This document shows positions 32,912-41,296 of a stretch of DNA of 64,000 nt, one piece after another. Source of the stretch: AB-137-C09 sp964645625 (GTDB taxonomy: Bacteria > Pseudomonadota > Zetaproteobacteria > Mariprofundales > Mariprofundaceae). Location of the stretch: assembly GCA_964645625.1 (NCBI GenBank), contig CAZYAI010000002.1, forward strand, positions 1-64,000. Direction: 5' to 3'. Position 1 is the stretch's first letter, and each line of letters begins with the position of its first letter. A model generated the notes under the pieces. The model was not told where the DNA came from, did not search any database, and saw only the letters and a program-made list of their open reading frames with translations. A program made the translations under genes and the position numbers.

Positions 32912-34270
32912 TTATAACAAAAAATAAGTCGCCAAACCTAAGAACGAACAAAAGCCTACCACGTCAGTCACCGTAGTGAGGATGGTTCCACTGGCTAGGG
33001 CAGGGTCGATTTGTAGGCGTTGTAAGGTTAAAGGAATCATTGCGCCAGCTAAGCCTGCGGCGATCAGGTTGATGAGCATGGCAGCGGCAATGATTCCCCC
33101 TAGCAGCACGCCATTTTCGGGGAACCATAGCGTGGCAATAGCACCAATGACCGTGGCGAAAATCATCCCAGAAACCAGTCCTACGAGCACTTCCTTTATC
33201 AAGGTGCGGCGGGCATTGGCAAAGGTGACACGTCCCAAGGCAATGCCGCGTACAATAACCGTTAAGGTTTGCGTGCCAGCGATACCACCCATACTGGCAA
33301 CAATGGGCATTAAAATAGCAAGTGCTACAATTTGCTCAATGGCATGGGAGAAGTTTGACACCACCCAAGAAGCAAGAATCGCCGTTAATAAATTAACCGC
33401 CAACCACAAACCGCGACGGCGCGCTGTCAGCATCACAGGTTCGGCAAGATCATCGTCATCCGACAAACCTGCCAAACGGTACATATCTTCGGTCGCCTCT
33501 TCTTGCATGACATCTAAAATATCATCGGCGGTAATACGCCCGATCAGAATACCATTTTCATCAACCACGGGGATAGCCAGCACTTCATATTTATCAAACA
33601 TGCGCGCCACATCTTCCTGATCTTGACCAGGCATGGCGCGGGGGAAGCGACGATCGGCAATCGTAGCTACGCAAGTTTCAGGCTTGTGCATCAGTAATGT
33701 TTGCAGTGTAAATACGCCAATAAACACATCTTCTTGATCGACGACATAAACATAATTGAGGTTATCAATATCGCGCCCCCAGCGGCGTAGCACCGCCATG
33801 ACGCGGCGAATATCCCAATCATGACGAACTTTAAACAACTCCGCTTGCATCAAGCCGCCAGCCGTTTCTTCACCGTAAGACAGTAAGGCTTCCAAACCAC
33901 GCCGCTCTTCTGGCTCAAGTTGTTCGATCACTGTGGGAATCACATCTTTAGCCACTGATTGTAACAGGTCAGCCGCATCGTCTGAGCTCATGTAGCCCAG
34001 CAGGCTAGCAATATCTTCAGGCGATAATGTAGCAAGTAAATCTTCTTGCATGCCTTCGGGTAGTTCAAGCAAGGTGTCGCCAAGTTGTTTATGCGGGATC
34101 AGCTGGAGTAAGGGTATGCGGTGGTGCTCTCGGCTATTGAGGAATAGCCTAGCCAATTCATCGGGATGCACAAAACTGAGACGCTTACGTGTTCGTTTAG
34201 GGTGGCTTTCTGCTTGTTTGAGTAACTCGGTAGGATGCGTTAAGGCATGCTTGGCATGTAGATCTTTCAT
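32912..34270 (-). CDS. mgtE: Magnesium transporter MgtE
   Basis: 452 residues from ATG 34270 (MKDLHAKHA); an upstream in-frame start at 34315 has no ribosome binding site. An N-terminal MgtE_N superhelix (LLATLSPEDIASLLGYMSSDDAADLL) is followed by a CBS pair (FIGVFTLQTLL; VLAIPVVDENGILIGRITADDILDVM). Five C-terminal membrane helices carry conserved GIAGTQTLTVIVRGIALG and the DVVGF segment of the pore. In MgtE, Mg2+ binding to the cytosolic domains closes the channel. The gene is divergent from rpsO; the 293-bp gap shows no recognisable Mg2+ riboswitch. Confidence 0.95.
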   Translation of the reverse strand: MKDLHAKHALTHPTELLKQAESHPKRTRKRLSFVHPDELARLFLNSREHHRIPLLQLIPHKQLGDTLLELPEGMQEDLLATLSPEDIASLLGYMSSDDAADLLQSVAKDVIPTVIEQLEPEERRGLEALLSYGEETAGGLMQAELFKVRHDWDIRRVMAVLRRWGRDIDNLNYVYVVDQEDVFIGVFTLQTLLMHKPETCVATIADRRFPRAMPGQDQEDVARMFDKYEVLAIPVVDENGILIGRITADDILDVMQEEATEDMYRLAGLSDDDDLAEPVMLTARRRGLWLAVNLLTAILASWVVSNFSHAIEQIVALAILMPIVASMGGIAGTQTLTVIVRGIALGRVTFANARRTLIKEVLVGLVSGMIFATVIGAIATLWFPENGVLLGGIIAAAMLINLIAAGLAGAMIPLTLQRLQIDPALASGTILTTVTDVVGFCSFLGLATYFLL

Positions 34271-34401
34271 ATTCACACTCTCAGTGAGGCTGGTTGACGG
34301 TGCGCAGTAGAGCACTTTTTATATCTTTTTGCTATCTATATTGCATGATTTATAAGGTATGTTAACGGATATGCTGTTTCGCCACCCTGTGCGATGAAAC
34401 A

Positions 34402-34470
34402 TCGCTGCCACAGTGCATCAAAACGCCACGTTCGTTTATTGTTCGGATCACACAACCATGTTAAATTGGG
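34402..34470. repeat. Second copy of the diverged repeat
   Basis: Shares the CCACGTTCGTTTATTGT core and partial flanks with 29927-29996. It lies between divergent mgtE and rpsO. Confidence 0.45.
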
Positions 34471-34563
34471 GAAATCGTTTGTTTTCCTTGCATATCCTAA
34501 AGTAGCGGCTAGCGTTCGCCGCCCGAAAAGGATCAGATTTATTTATTTGAGGTAAGGACGTTC

Positions 34564-34833
34564 ATGTCTCTGACTGTGGAAAAGAAGAACAATATTATTG
34601 CTGAGTTTGAGACCCATAAGGGCGACACCGGCTCCCCGGAAGTTCAGGTGGCGCTGTTAACAGCACGCATCAATGGCCTAACGGATCATTTTAAAGATAA
34701 TCACAAAGATCACCATTCACGTCGTGGTCTGCTGAAGATGGTTGGTGTTCGCCGCAATCTTCTGAAGTATCTAAAAGAAAAAGATTTTAACCGCTACCGC
34801 AGCTTGATCGAACGCCTCGGTCTTCGCCGCTAA
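34564..34833 (+). CDS. rpsO: 30S ribosomal protein S15
   Basis: 89 residues, full length. Conserved GDTGSPEVQVALLTARI, HFKDNHKDHHSRRGLL and the RYRSLIERLGLRR end are present. S15 binds 16S rRNA helices in the 30S platform and often represses its own mRNA. GAGG and AAGGA precede the ATG. It is followed by a strong terminator and pnp, the classic rpsO-pnp order. Confidence 0.98.
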   Translation: MSLTVEKKNNIIAEFETHKGDTGSPEVQVALLTARINGLTDHFKDNHKDHHSRRGLLKMVGVRRNLLKYLKEKDFNRYRSLIERLGLRR

Positions 34834-34846
34834 CGCGAGCTTTTTT

Positions 34847-34877
34847 AAAGCGGCCTTTTTAGGCCGCTTTTTTTCTT
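34847..34877 (+). terminator. Rho-independent terminator after rpsO
   Basis: AAAGCGGCCT and AGGCCGCTTT form a 10-bp stem with a TTTT loop followed by a T-rich tail. Confidence 0.93.
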
Positions 34878-35020
34878 TTTGTATTCATGCAAAAGTTCTA
34901 TTCTTGCATTCCTTGCAAGATTCTTTTCCACAGTCGCTCTTTAAGGTGTTCGCTCATGATGGTGCGGTAATCAACCGCCTATCACTGTGTTTAAAACATT
35001 TTTAAGAGCCTGAGAGATGT

Positions 35021-35045
35021 GTTGCGAGTATGAGCGTACTCGAAC
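35021..35045 (+). promoter_or_regulatory. Hairpin in the pnp leader
   Basis: CGAGTA (35025-35030) and TACTCG (35037-35042) pair with a 6-nt loop, extended by GTT/AAC across a bulged G. It ends 6 nt before the AAGGA site of pnp. In E. coli a leader stem is cut by RNase III and PNPase to autoregulate pnp; this may be an analogue. Confidence 0.5.
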
Positions 35046-35059
35046 GTCGAAAGGATTAT

Positions 35060-37147
35060 ATGTTTAATATTCAAACTACTCACACGACCCTTGCTGGTCG
35101 TGACTTCAGCTTGGAAACAGGGCGTGTTGCCCGTCAAGCTGGCGGTTCTATTTTGGCACGCTATGGCGATGTGGTTGTTCACGTTGCTGCAACGGCTGCT
35201 AAAACTCCACTTCAGGGTGTGGACTTTTTACCCCTGACTGTTCACTACCAAGAAAAAACTTATGCCGCAGGTCGCTTCCTTGGTGGCTTCATGAAGCGCG
35301 AAGGTCGCCCTTCAGAGAAAGAAACGTTGACCAGCCGTTTGATTGACCGCCCTATTCGCCCGCTGTTTCCTAAAGGTTATTTTTATGACACGCAGGTTGT
35401 TGCTACAGTCATATCTGCGGATGAAGATAATAACCCTGATATTGTGGCGATCAATGGTGTATCTGCGGCGTTGGCGATCTCTAACATTCCTTTTACGGAT
35501 GTTATTGCTGCCTCTCGCGTTGGCATGATTGATGGTGAGTTTGTACTGAACCCAAGTTATGCGCAGATGGAAGAATCCACGCTGGACTTGGTTGTTGCAG
35601 GTACGCGCAGTGCCGTGCTGATGGTGGAATCTGAGGCGCAAGAGCTCTCTGAGTCGCAAATGTTGGATGCCGTTATTTTTGGTCAAGAAGGTTACGCGCC
35701 TGTTATCGATGCGATTGAGGCATTGGCAGTTAAGGCAGCGAAAGAAAAAATGACCATCGAGTTAGCTGGCAAGGACGATGTGCAACAAGCCGTTAACGAA
35801 GCTTTTGAAGCGGATATTCGTGCTGCCTATGCAACCATCGACAAACAACAGCGTGCTACCGCTTTGGATGCTATTCGTAATGCAGCCACTGAACGTCTGT
35901 GCGGCGAAGAAGATGATAGCTTTGATGTTAATGATGTAAACTCAGCGATGAAGTCATTAGAAAAGAGCGTGGTTCGTCGCTCTATCATCGAAGGTAAGCC
36001 ACGTATTGATGGTCGCAGCACCAGCGATGTACGCGCTATTGATGCCCAAGTTGGCGTACTGCCACGCACCCACGGTTCAGCACTGTTTACCCGTGGTGAA
36101 ACGCAGGCCTTGGTTACTGTAACCTTAGGAACAGACCAAGACATGCAGGTTCAGGAAAGTTTGGAAGGCGTGAGTAAGCAACGTTTTATGCTGCATTACA
36201 ACTTCCCACCTTACTCTGTGGGCGAAGTGCGCCGCATGGGTTCACCTGGTCGTCGTGAGATTGGTCATGGTCGCTTGGCGCGCCGTGGTGTTGAACCGAT
36301 GGTTCCTAGCGCAGAAGAGTTTTCTTATGCGATTCGTGTGGTTTCTGAAATCACCGAGTCCAACGGTTCTTCCTCCATGGCTTCTGTGTGTGGTTCTTCT
36401 CTGGCACTGATGGACGCTGGCGTACCGATGAAGAAGCCTGTTGCTGGTATTGCCATGGGCTTGATTCTGGAGTCTGATGGTTACGCTGTGTTGTCCGATA
36501 TTTTGGGCGATGAAGATCACCTAGGCGACATGGACTTCAAGGTTGCTGGTACATCTGATGGCATTACCACCTTCCAGTTGGACATTAAAATCGGTGGTTT
36601 AACCCGTGATATTATGCAGGAAGCCCTAGCGCAAGCGCGTGATGGTCGTTTGCATATTTTGGGTGAAATGCAAAAAGGCATCGAAGCACCACGCGCCAGT
36701 GTTGCCGAGCATGCGCCGCGCATGATTACGTTGAAGATTAACAAAGATAAGATTCGTGATTTGATTGGTCCTGGCGGCAAGGTCATTAAAGGCATCGTGG
36801 AAGAAACGGGTGCTAAGATTGACATTGACGACGATGGTACAGTGAAGATTTTTGCGATTACCGCAGAATCAGGCGAAGCGGCACGCAAGTGTGTGGACGA
36901 CATCACGGCTGAAGTTGAAGAAGGCGCGATTTACGAAGGTAAAGTCGTGAAGTTGATGGACTTCGGCGCGTTTGTTCGCGTGATGGGTAACACCGATGGC
37001 TTGGTGCATATCTCTCAAATCGCTGCTCACCGTGTAGAGAAGGTGTCGGACGAGTTGAAAGAAGGGCAAGTTGTACGTGTAAAAGTGTTGGAAGTTGATC
37101 GCCAAGGACGTATTCGTCTATCAATGAAGGCATTACTCGAAGAGTAA
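35060..37147 (+). CDS. pnp: Polyribonucleotide nucleotidyltransferase (PNPase)
   Basis: 695 residues from ATG 35060, which has AAGGA 5 nt upstream; the in-frame start at 35030 lies inside the leader hairpin. Domain order is RNase PH 1 (about 10-140), alpha-helical linker, RNase PH 2 (about 315-540), KH (LIGPGGKVIKGIVEETGAKI, about 570) and S1 (GAIYEGKVVKLMDFGAFVRV, about 623). PNPase degrades RNA 3' to 5' with phosphate and works with RNase E. The S1 domain ends SMKALLEE close to the stop, without the long acidic tail of some homologues. Confidence 0.98.
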   Translation: MFNIQTTHTTLAGRDFSLETGRVARQAGGSILARYGDVVVHVAATAAKTPLQGVDFLPLTVHYQEKTYAAGRFLGGFMKREGRPSEKETLTSRLIDRPIRPLFPKGYFYDTQVVATVISADEDNNPDIVAINGVSAALAISNIPFTDVIAASRVGMIDGEFVLNPSYAQMEESTLDLVVAGTRSAVLMVESEAQELSESQMLDAVIFGQEGYAPVIDAIEALAVKAAKEKMTIELAGKDDVQQAVNEAFEADIRAAYATIDKQQRATALDAIRNAATERLCGEEDDSFDVNDVNSAMKSLEKSVVRRSIIEGKPRIDGRSTSDVRAIDAQVGVLPRTHGSALFTRGETQALVTVTLGTDQDMQVQESLEGVSKQRFMLHYNFPPYSVGEVRRMGSPGRREIGHGRLARRGVEPMVPSAEEFSYAIRVVSEITESNGSSSMASVCGSSLALMDAGVPMKKPVAGIAMGLILESDGYAVLSDILGDEDHLGDMDFKVAGTSDGITTFQLDIKIGGLTRDIMQEALAQARDGRLHILGEMQKGIEAPRASVAEHAPRMITLKINKDKIRDLIGPGGKVIKGIVEETGAKIDIDDDGTVKIFAITAESGEAARKCVDDITAEVEEGAIYEGKVVKLMDFGAFVRVMGNTDGLVHISQIAAHRVEKVSDELKEGQVVRVKVLEVDRQGRIRLSMKALLEE

Positions 37148-37187
37148 AAGCATGAAGCTGAAAAGCGAATCATGTAATCATTAAAAA

Positions 37188-37219
37188 AGACCCCCAGCCA
37201 TTGGTTGGGGGTCTTTTTT
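37188..37219 (+). terminator. Rho-independent terminator after pnp
   Basis: AGACCCCCAGCC pairs with GGTTGGGGGTCT (one G-T pair), followed by TTTTTTG. Confidence 0.93.
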
Positions 37220-37344
37220 GTTGCGGGGCATATATCCAACATTTCCTCTCACGAGGACGGACTACAAGCACTGTGCTGTTGTGGTGTGTGATTTGAAGTA
37301 GTTAGAAGTGATCTGTGTCTATTCAAAGATAATGCGGTAAAAAA

Positions 37345-37368
37345 AGAACATAAACCACGAAAGACACG
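37345..37368. repeat. Copy of the CCACGAAAGACACG repeat
   Basis: 24 nt identical to 9725-9748; here the GAAAGACAC part continues in short tandem copies to about 37388. The rest of 37220-37425 shows nothing recognisable. Confidence 0.7.
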
Positions 37369-37425
37369 AAAGACACGAAAACACACGAACAATAAGAAGC
37401 ATTGTCGGCATGTTTCAGCGTACTG

Positions 37426-37589
37426 CTACGAGCGACGAATTAAGCTCGTCGCGCTCGTCACCAGCCCTTGGATATATTCGCGTAAGGTGTCATTGATTGC
37501 CGTTTGGTAATTGCCACCGCCTGCCTCTTCTACCTGCTGCTTACTACAGCCCCGCGCTTTGCCTGGCTAAAATCATACTCTGCTTTCAT
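37426..37589 (-). pseudogene. Frameshifted small antitoxin-like gene
   Basis: From ATG 37589 (GAGGG just upstream) the frame reads MKAEYDFSQAKRGAVV and then hits an early stop. One frame over it continues KQQVEEAGGGNYQTAINDTL, then REYIQGL and a stop at 37426, as in the short BrnA/CopG-like antitoxins that start MKAEYDFS. Restoring one A in GTAAGCAG would join them. It lies directly after the HigA-like gene. Too short for most gene callers. Confidence 0.7.
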
Positions 37590-37597
37590 CTTCCCTC

Positions 37598-37885
37598 TTA
37601 TGCTGCAATCTTGATATGCAAGCCAAGAGCGCGGGAAAGTCGCAACACAAGAGAGAATGAAGGATTGCCGCTTTCTGATAATGCCTTATAAAGCCCCTCG
37701 CGACTTATGCCGACTTGCTTGGCTAGTTCACCCATGTTTCTTGATCGTGAAATATTACTCAGGGCGGCGCGTATCATTGCCCCGCTTCCATCGTCTTCAT
37801 CTACGCAAGCCTCAAGATAAAGCTGGATGTCTTCTTTTGTCTTTAGCTGGTCTGCTACATCCCAGCTAGAAAAGCCTTCTTTCAT
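37598..37885 (-). CDS. HigA-like addiction module antidote
   Basis: 95 residues from ATG 37885; the longer frame from 37960 overlaps the toxin. An N-terminal toxin-binding part (SSWDVADQLKTKEDIQLYLEA) precedes a helix-turn-helix (MGELAKQVGISREGLYKALS) and the NPSFSLVLRLSRALGLHI end. This is the pattern of the putative addiction module antidote family (HigA-like, Xre fold). It lies 1 nt after the toxin gene in toxin-first order, as in higBA. Confidence 0.92.
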   Translation of the reverse strand: MKEGFSSWDVADQLKTKEDIQLYLEACVDEDDGSGAMIRAALSNISRSRNMGELAKQVGISREGLYKALSESGNPSFSLVLRLSRALGLHIKIAA

Positions 37886-37886
37886 G

Positions 37887-38183
37887 TTATTGCCTCCATT
37901 TTTCAGCAAGATTATGCGCGCGGGAAATGTCTTTTTTCTGGCTGGACTTATCACCACCACACAAAAGGACTATAACCTTTTTACCTTCTGTAACAAAGTA
38001 CAAGCGATAACCAGCCCCGCAATGAATCCGCGCTTCTAAGACACCACCACCAACTGGCTTACAGTCACCCATATTACCAAGTGCCATGCGCGTAATCCGT
38101 GCCGCAATGCGCATCGTTGCCGCCTTGTCCTTTAACTTACCAACCCAATGCTTGAACTCGTCGCTTTGAATAACTTCAATCAT
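37887..38183 (-). CDS. RelE/HigB-like addiction module toxin
   Basis: 98 residues with the compact RelE-fold pattern of the addiction module killer family: MIEVIQSDEFKHWVGKLKD, RIAARITRMALGNMGDCKPV, a GVLEARIHCGAGYRLYFV strand pair, and LLCGGDKSSQKKDISRAHNL. HigB/RelE toxins cleave ribosome-bound mRNA. It is the first gene of the minus-strand pair and lies 255 bp from tRNA-Phe. Confidence 0.92.
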   Translation of the reverse strand: MIEVIQSDEFKHWVGKLKDKAATMRIAARITRMALGNMGDCKPVGGGVLEARIHCGAGYRLYFVTEGKKVIVLLCGGDKSSQKKDISRAHNLAEKWRQ

Positions 38184-38389
38184 CGCCGTATGGTGAGCTA
38201 TAGCCTTATTTTTGTAAACTGTAGTTTACAAGCACGACTGACACCATGCGCCATTGTTGCGCCTCCCTCATAAAGTCGGGGTGTTTTTTTACTGGTGGGG
38301 TAACGTGGAGGCAATACCCCAACTTGTACCCCATCAATATACTGGATTCAGCGGGTGGATATTGTTCCTTATGGGACATAACAGACAAT

Positions 38390-38426
38390 AAAAAAGCCCG
38401 TAAACTTAATGCTTACGAGCTTTTTT
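38390..38426 (-). terminator. Rho-independent terminator of tRNA-Phe
   Basis: On the minus strand AAAAAAGC-TCGTAA pairs with TTACG-GGCTTTTTT across a small mismatch, giving a hairpin with a T run 12 nt after the tRNA 3' end. The remaining gap 38184-38389 has a 60-codon minus-strand open frame without recognisable features. Confidence 0.8.
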
Positions 38427-38438
38427 AGAACGATAGGA

Positions 38439-38514
<76 letters not shown>

Positions 38515-38681
38515 CTGTCGTGGAGCGCGATTTCTAACGACTAAAAAATATAATGCAAGTATTTGTTGTGTGTTGCAGCGATTCTGCTGTTGTGAATTTT
38601 ATGGGATAGCTCAATCACATGGTGAATATATGCTATGAAGTAGCTAGATTGCGCGCATTTACAATGGTACTGGAGAGATGT

Positions 38682-39251
38682 GTGAGTATAAAATCAGATC
38701 GCTGGATTAGAGAAATGGCGCAACAGCATGGGATGATTGAGCCTTTTGTTGAGGGGCAGGTTAAAACTTCAGATGCAGGCGAGGGAATTGTCTCTTATGG
38801 GCTTTCTTCTTATGGTTACGATGTGCGCTGTGCCAATGAGTTCAAAATCTTTACCAACATCAATTCTGCCGTGGTCGACCCCAAAAACTTCTGCCCTAGC
38901 TCGTTTGTCGATATTCAAAGTGACGTGTGTATTATTCCGCCTAATTCCTTCGCGCTGGCTCGAACCATTGAGTACCTGCGTATTCCACGTAATGTGTTGA
39001 CCATTTGCCTCGGTAAGTCCACCTATGCACGGTGTGGCATTATTGTGAACGTCACACCGTTGGAACCCGAATGGGAAGGGCATGTCACGCTGGAGTTCTC
39101 CAACACCACACCATTACCTGCTAACATTTATGCTGGTGAAGGGGTAGCGCAGTTTCTTTTCCTTGAATCTGATGAGGAATGTGAAACTTCCTACCGTGAC
39201 AAAAAAGGTAAATATCAAGGGCAAACTGGCGTAACAGTACCAAGGTTATAA
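38682..39251 (+). CDS. dcd: dCTP deaminase
   Basis: 189 residues from GTG 38682, giving the family start (M)SIKSDRWIREMAQ; GGAGAG lies 5 nt upstream, whereas the in-frame start at 38619 adds unrelated residues. Conserved SSYGYDVRCANEFKIF, the LGKSTYARCGIIVNVTPLEP active-site segment with the catalytic Glu in GHVTLEFSN, and the YQGQTGVTVPRL end are present. It deaminates dCTP to dUTP in thymidylate synthesis. metF starts 2 nt after its stop. Confidence 0.96.
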   Translation: MSIKSDRWIREMAQQHGMIEPFVEGQVKTSDAGEGIVSYGLSSYGYDVRCANEFKIFTNINSAVVDPKNFCPSSFVDIQSDVCIIPPNSFALARTIEYLRIPRNVLTICLGKSTYARCGIIVNVTPLEPEWEGHVTLEFSNTTPLPANIYAGEGVAQFLFLESDEECETSYRDKKGKYQGQTGVTVPRL

Positions 39252-39253
39252 TT

Positions 39254-40120
39254 ATGCGAATTTCGGACATTATTCATACTTCTAAAGGGCGTATCTCTTG
39301 CGAATTTTTCCCACCTAAAACGGACCAAGGCGAAGCGAATTTATGGCAGTGCTTGCAAGAGCTGCAAGCGATTGATCCTGCTTATGTCTCTGTCACTTAT
39401 GGTGCAGGCGGCACGACGCAAGAGCGTACGCGGCGTATTGTCGAGCGTATCAAAGCGAAAACAACGCTGGAACCCGTTGCCCACTTAACATGCGTTGGTA
39501 GCACTCAAGACGATTTAACCACATTGTTGGATCAATACCATGAAGCAGGTATTGAAAACATCTTGGCTTTACGTGGCGACCCACCAGCAGGTATGGATGT
39601 TTTTGAGGCTGTTGCAGGTGGCTTTTCTCACGCTACTGATTTAACGCGCTTTGTGCATCAACGTGGCGATTTTGCTATTGCGGTAGCAACCTACCCCGAA
39701 GGTCATCCTGAATCGGTGGGGGGCGTAGCGGATGATATACGCTACTTAAAAATGAAGCAGGATTGCGGCGCATCGTGTGCGATCACCCAATACTTTTTTG
39801 AAAACGATGCATTTTATCATTTCCGCGATGCCGCTGTTGCTGCTGGTGTCACGATACCTTTGATCCCTGGTATCATGCCGATTGCTAATTATAGCCAAAT
39901 CGTACGCTTTTCTGCGATGTGTGGGGCGAGGATTCCTGGCTGGTTGCACGAACGCATGGCTCCTGCTGGTGATGATTTAGCGCAAGTAAAAGCCATCGGT
40001 TTAGATATTGCAGTAGAGCAATGCCGTGATTTGCTGGCGCAGGAAGCTCCAGGCTTGCACTTTTACACCCTTAACAAAGCAGAAATGACATTGGCTATTC
40101 ACCAACAGTTAGCACTATAG
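39254..40120 (+). CDS. metF: 5,10-methylenetetrahydrofolate reductase
   Basis: 288 residues, normal MetF length. SCEFFPPKT with the catalytic Glu, YVSVTYGAGG, the FAD-binding NILALRGDPP segment and FITQYFF-like AITQYFFENDAF are present. It reduces CH2-THF to methyl-THF for methionine synthesis. It follows dcd by 2 nt, so the two share a transcript. Confidence 0.96.
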   Translation: MRISDIIHTSKGRISCEFFPPKTDQGEANLWQCLQELQAIDPAYVSVTYGAGGTTQERTRRIVERIKAKTTLEPVAHLTCVGSTQDDLTTLLDQYHEAGIENILALRGDPPAGMDVFEAVAGGFSHATDLTRFVHQRGDFAIAVATYPEGHPESVGGVADDIRYLKMKQDCGASCAITQYFFENDAFYHFRDAAVAAGVTIPLIPGIMPIANYSQIVRFSAMCGARIPGWLHERMAPAGDDLAQVKAIGLDIAVEQCRDLLAQEAPGLHFYTLNKAEMTLAIHQQLAL

Positions 40121-40173
40121 GAAGCCCTGCGCGATAAAATATCGTCGCCCAGCATACAGATGTGCTGTTTACG

Positions 40174-40947
40174 CTAACCGTCATGTAATGCTGCCAACAT
40201 CGCAGCTAGGTTGGGCGTTTTGGCGATGGCGGTGATATGTAGCCCAATACGCTCGGCGGCAGCAGCGACTTGTGGGCTGATGACGACAATGGCGGGTCTG
40301 TTTGCCAATGTTAAGTCGCCGATGCGTTGCAGGTAATGTTGGGCGGTTTTACTGCTGGCGAGCAATACTGCGTCAATACGCCCTTGCTGTAAGTGTTGGC
40401 GTACCATGCGAGCGGTCTCGTCTTCGGCCGGGCAAACGCTGCGGTAGGTTGTGATAAGATGCACGATAATGCCTGCCGCTGTTAGTCCTTGTTGCAAGGC
40501 ATCGTTACCTTCATAGGCGCGAAAGAACAGTAGCGAAGCAGGTAAGCCCTGTTCTTGGTATTGTTGCAGCAATCCATCTTGATTGGCGTGTTGTGCCTCG
40601 GGGGTTATCTGTACGTGAACGTGATGTTCCTGCAATCGTTGCGCGGTGGCTGTGCCGACTGCTGCCACGCGTTTTCCGTGTAGGGTTGCCGCTAAGCTTC
40701 TGCCTAATGCCTGAAGGTGTTGTGCGACGTAATCCACAGCATTGCCGCTGGTAAACAATACATCGCTGACTTGTGGGCATAGTTCCACACCTTGCTTGAT
40801 GTGTTGTGGTAGCGGTTCCATGCTTAAACAGGGCAGACTGAGGGCTGTACCACCTTGTTGTTGAATCATCTGGGCAAGGGCTGGGTATTGGTGGACAGCG
40901 CGAGTGACCAATAGGCACTTGCCATGTAATGTTGCTGTGTTGTTCAT
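40174..40947 (-). CDS. hemD: Uroporphyrinogen-III synthase
   Basis: 257 residues from ATG 40947; an in-frame ATG at 40968 is an alternative. Low overall conservation is normal for HemD, but the order of blocks fits: LLVTRAVHQYPALAQMIQQQGG, PLPQHIKQ, DVLFTSGNAVDYVAQHL, VAAVGTATAQRLQ, and DAVLLASSKTAQHYLQRIGD in the second lobe. It cyclises hydroxymethylbilane to uroporphyrinogen III. hemC and hemX are not nearby. Confidence 0.88.
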   Translation of the reverse strand: MNNTATLHGKCLLVTRAVHQYPALAQMIQQQGGTALSLPCLSMEPLPQHIKQGVELCPQVSDVLFTSGNAVDYVAQHLQALGRSLAATLHGKRVAAVGTATAQRLQEHHVHVQITPEAQHANQDGLLQQYQEQGLPASLLFFRAYEGNDALQQGLTAAGIIVHLITTYRSVCPAEDETARMVRQHLQQGRIDAVLLASSKTAQHYLQRIGDLTLANRPAIVVISPQVAAAAERIGLHITAIAKTPNLAAMLAALHDG

Positions 40948-41002
40948 GTTTTGCCTAACCCCTATCATTCTGATTGTGATGTTGAATATTTGAAAACACT
41001 GG

Positions 41003-41240
41003 CGTCATTGCGGACTTGATCCGCAATACCGCATCGAGTGCGGGTTGACCGAGGGAAACCACGTCATTGTGGACTTGATCCGCAATCCAGAGAACAAGCG
41101 CAAGACTGGATACCGCATCAAGTGCGGTATGACTGGAGGAAACCACGTCATTGCGGACTTGATGCGCAATACCGCATCGAGTGCGGCATGACGGAGAGAA
41201 CGGATGCAAGACTGGATACCGCATCAAGTACAATATGACT
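41003..41240. repeat. Array of REP-like palindromic repeats
   Basis: Repeated units of CGTCATTGCGGACTTGATCC with GCAAT, alternating with ACCGCATCGAGTGCGG / ACCGCATCAAGTGCGGTATG. There are about three of each in 238 bp, many able to form stems (GCGGACTTGATCCGC, CCGCATCAAGTGCGG). The array fills the gap between hemD and hda. Confidence 0.85.
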
Positions 41241-41296
41241 AAGATGCCCAAATAAGCGCAGATTTGTTGATGCATTTTTATAAAAATACATACCCA

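Noticed and set aside
32976..33620. 214-codon plus-strand open frame
   Set aside because: Antisense to mgtE; composition is a mirror of membrane-helix codons.
34271..34563. Mg2+ riboswitch upstream of mgtE
   Set aside because: No M-box or ykkC-like conserved blocks or terminator pair could be made out on the minus strand.
38206..38388. 60-codon minus-strand open frame near tRNA-Phe, considered as an integrase remnant
   Set aside because: No integrase active-site residues; no repeat of the tRNA 3' end seen nearby.
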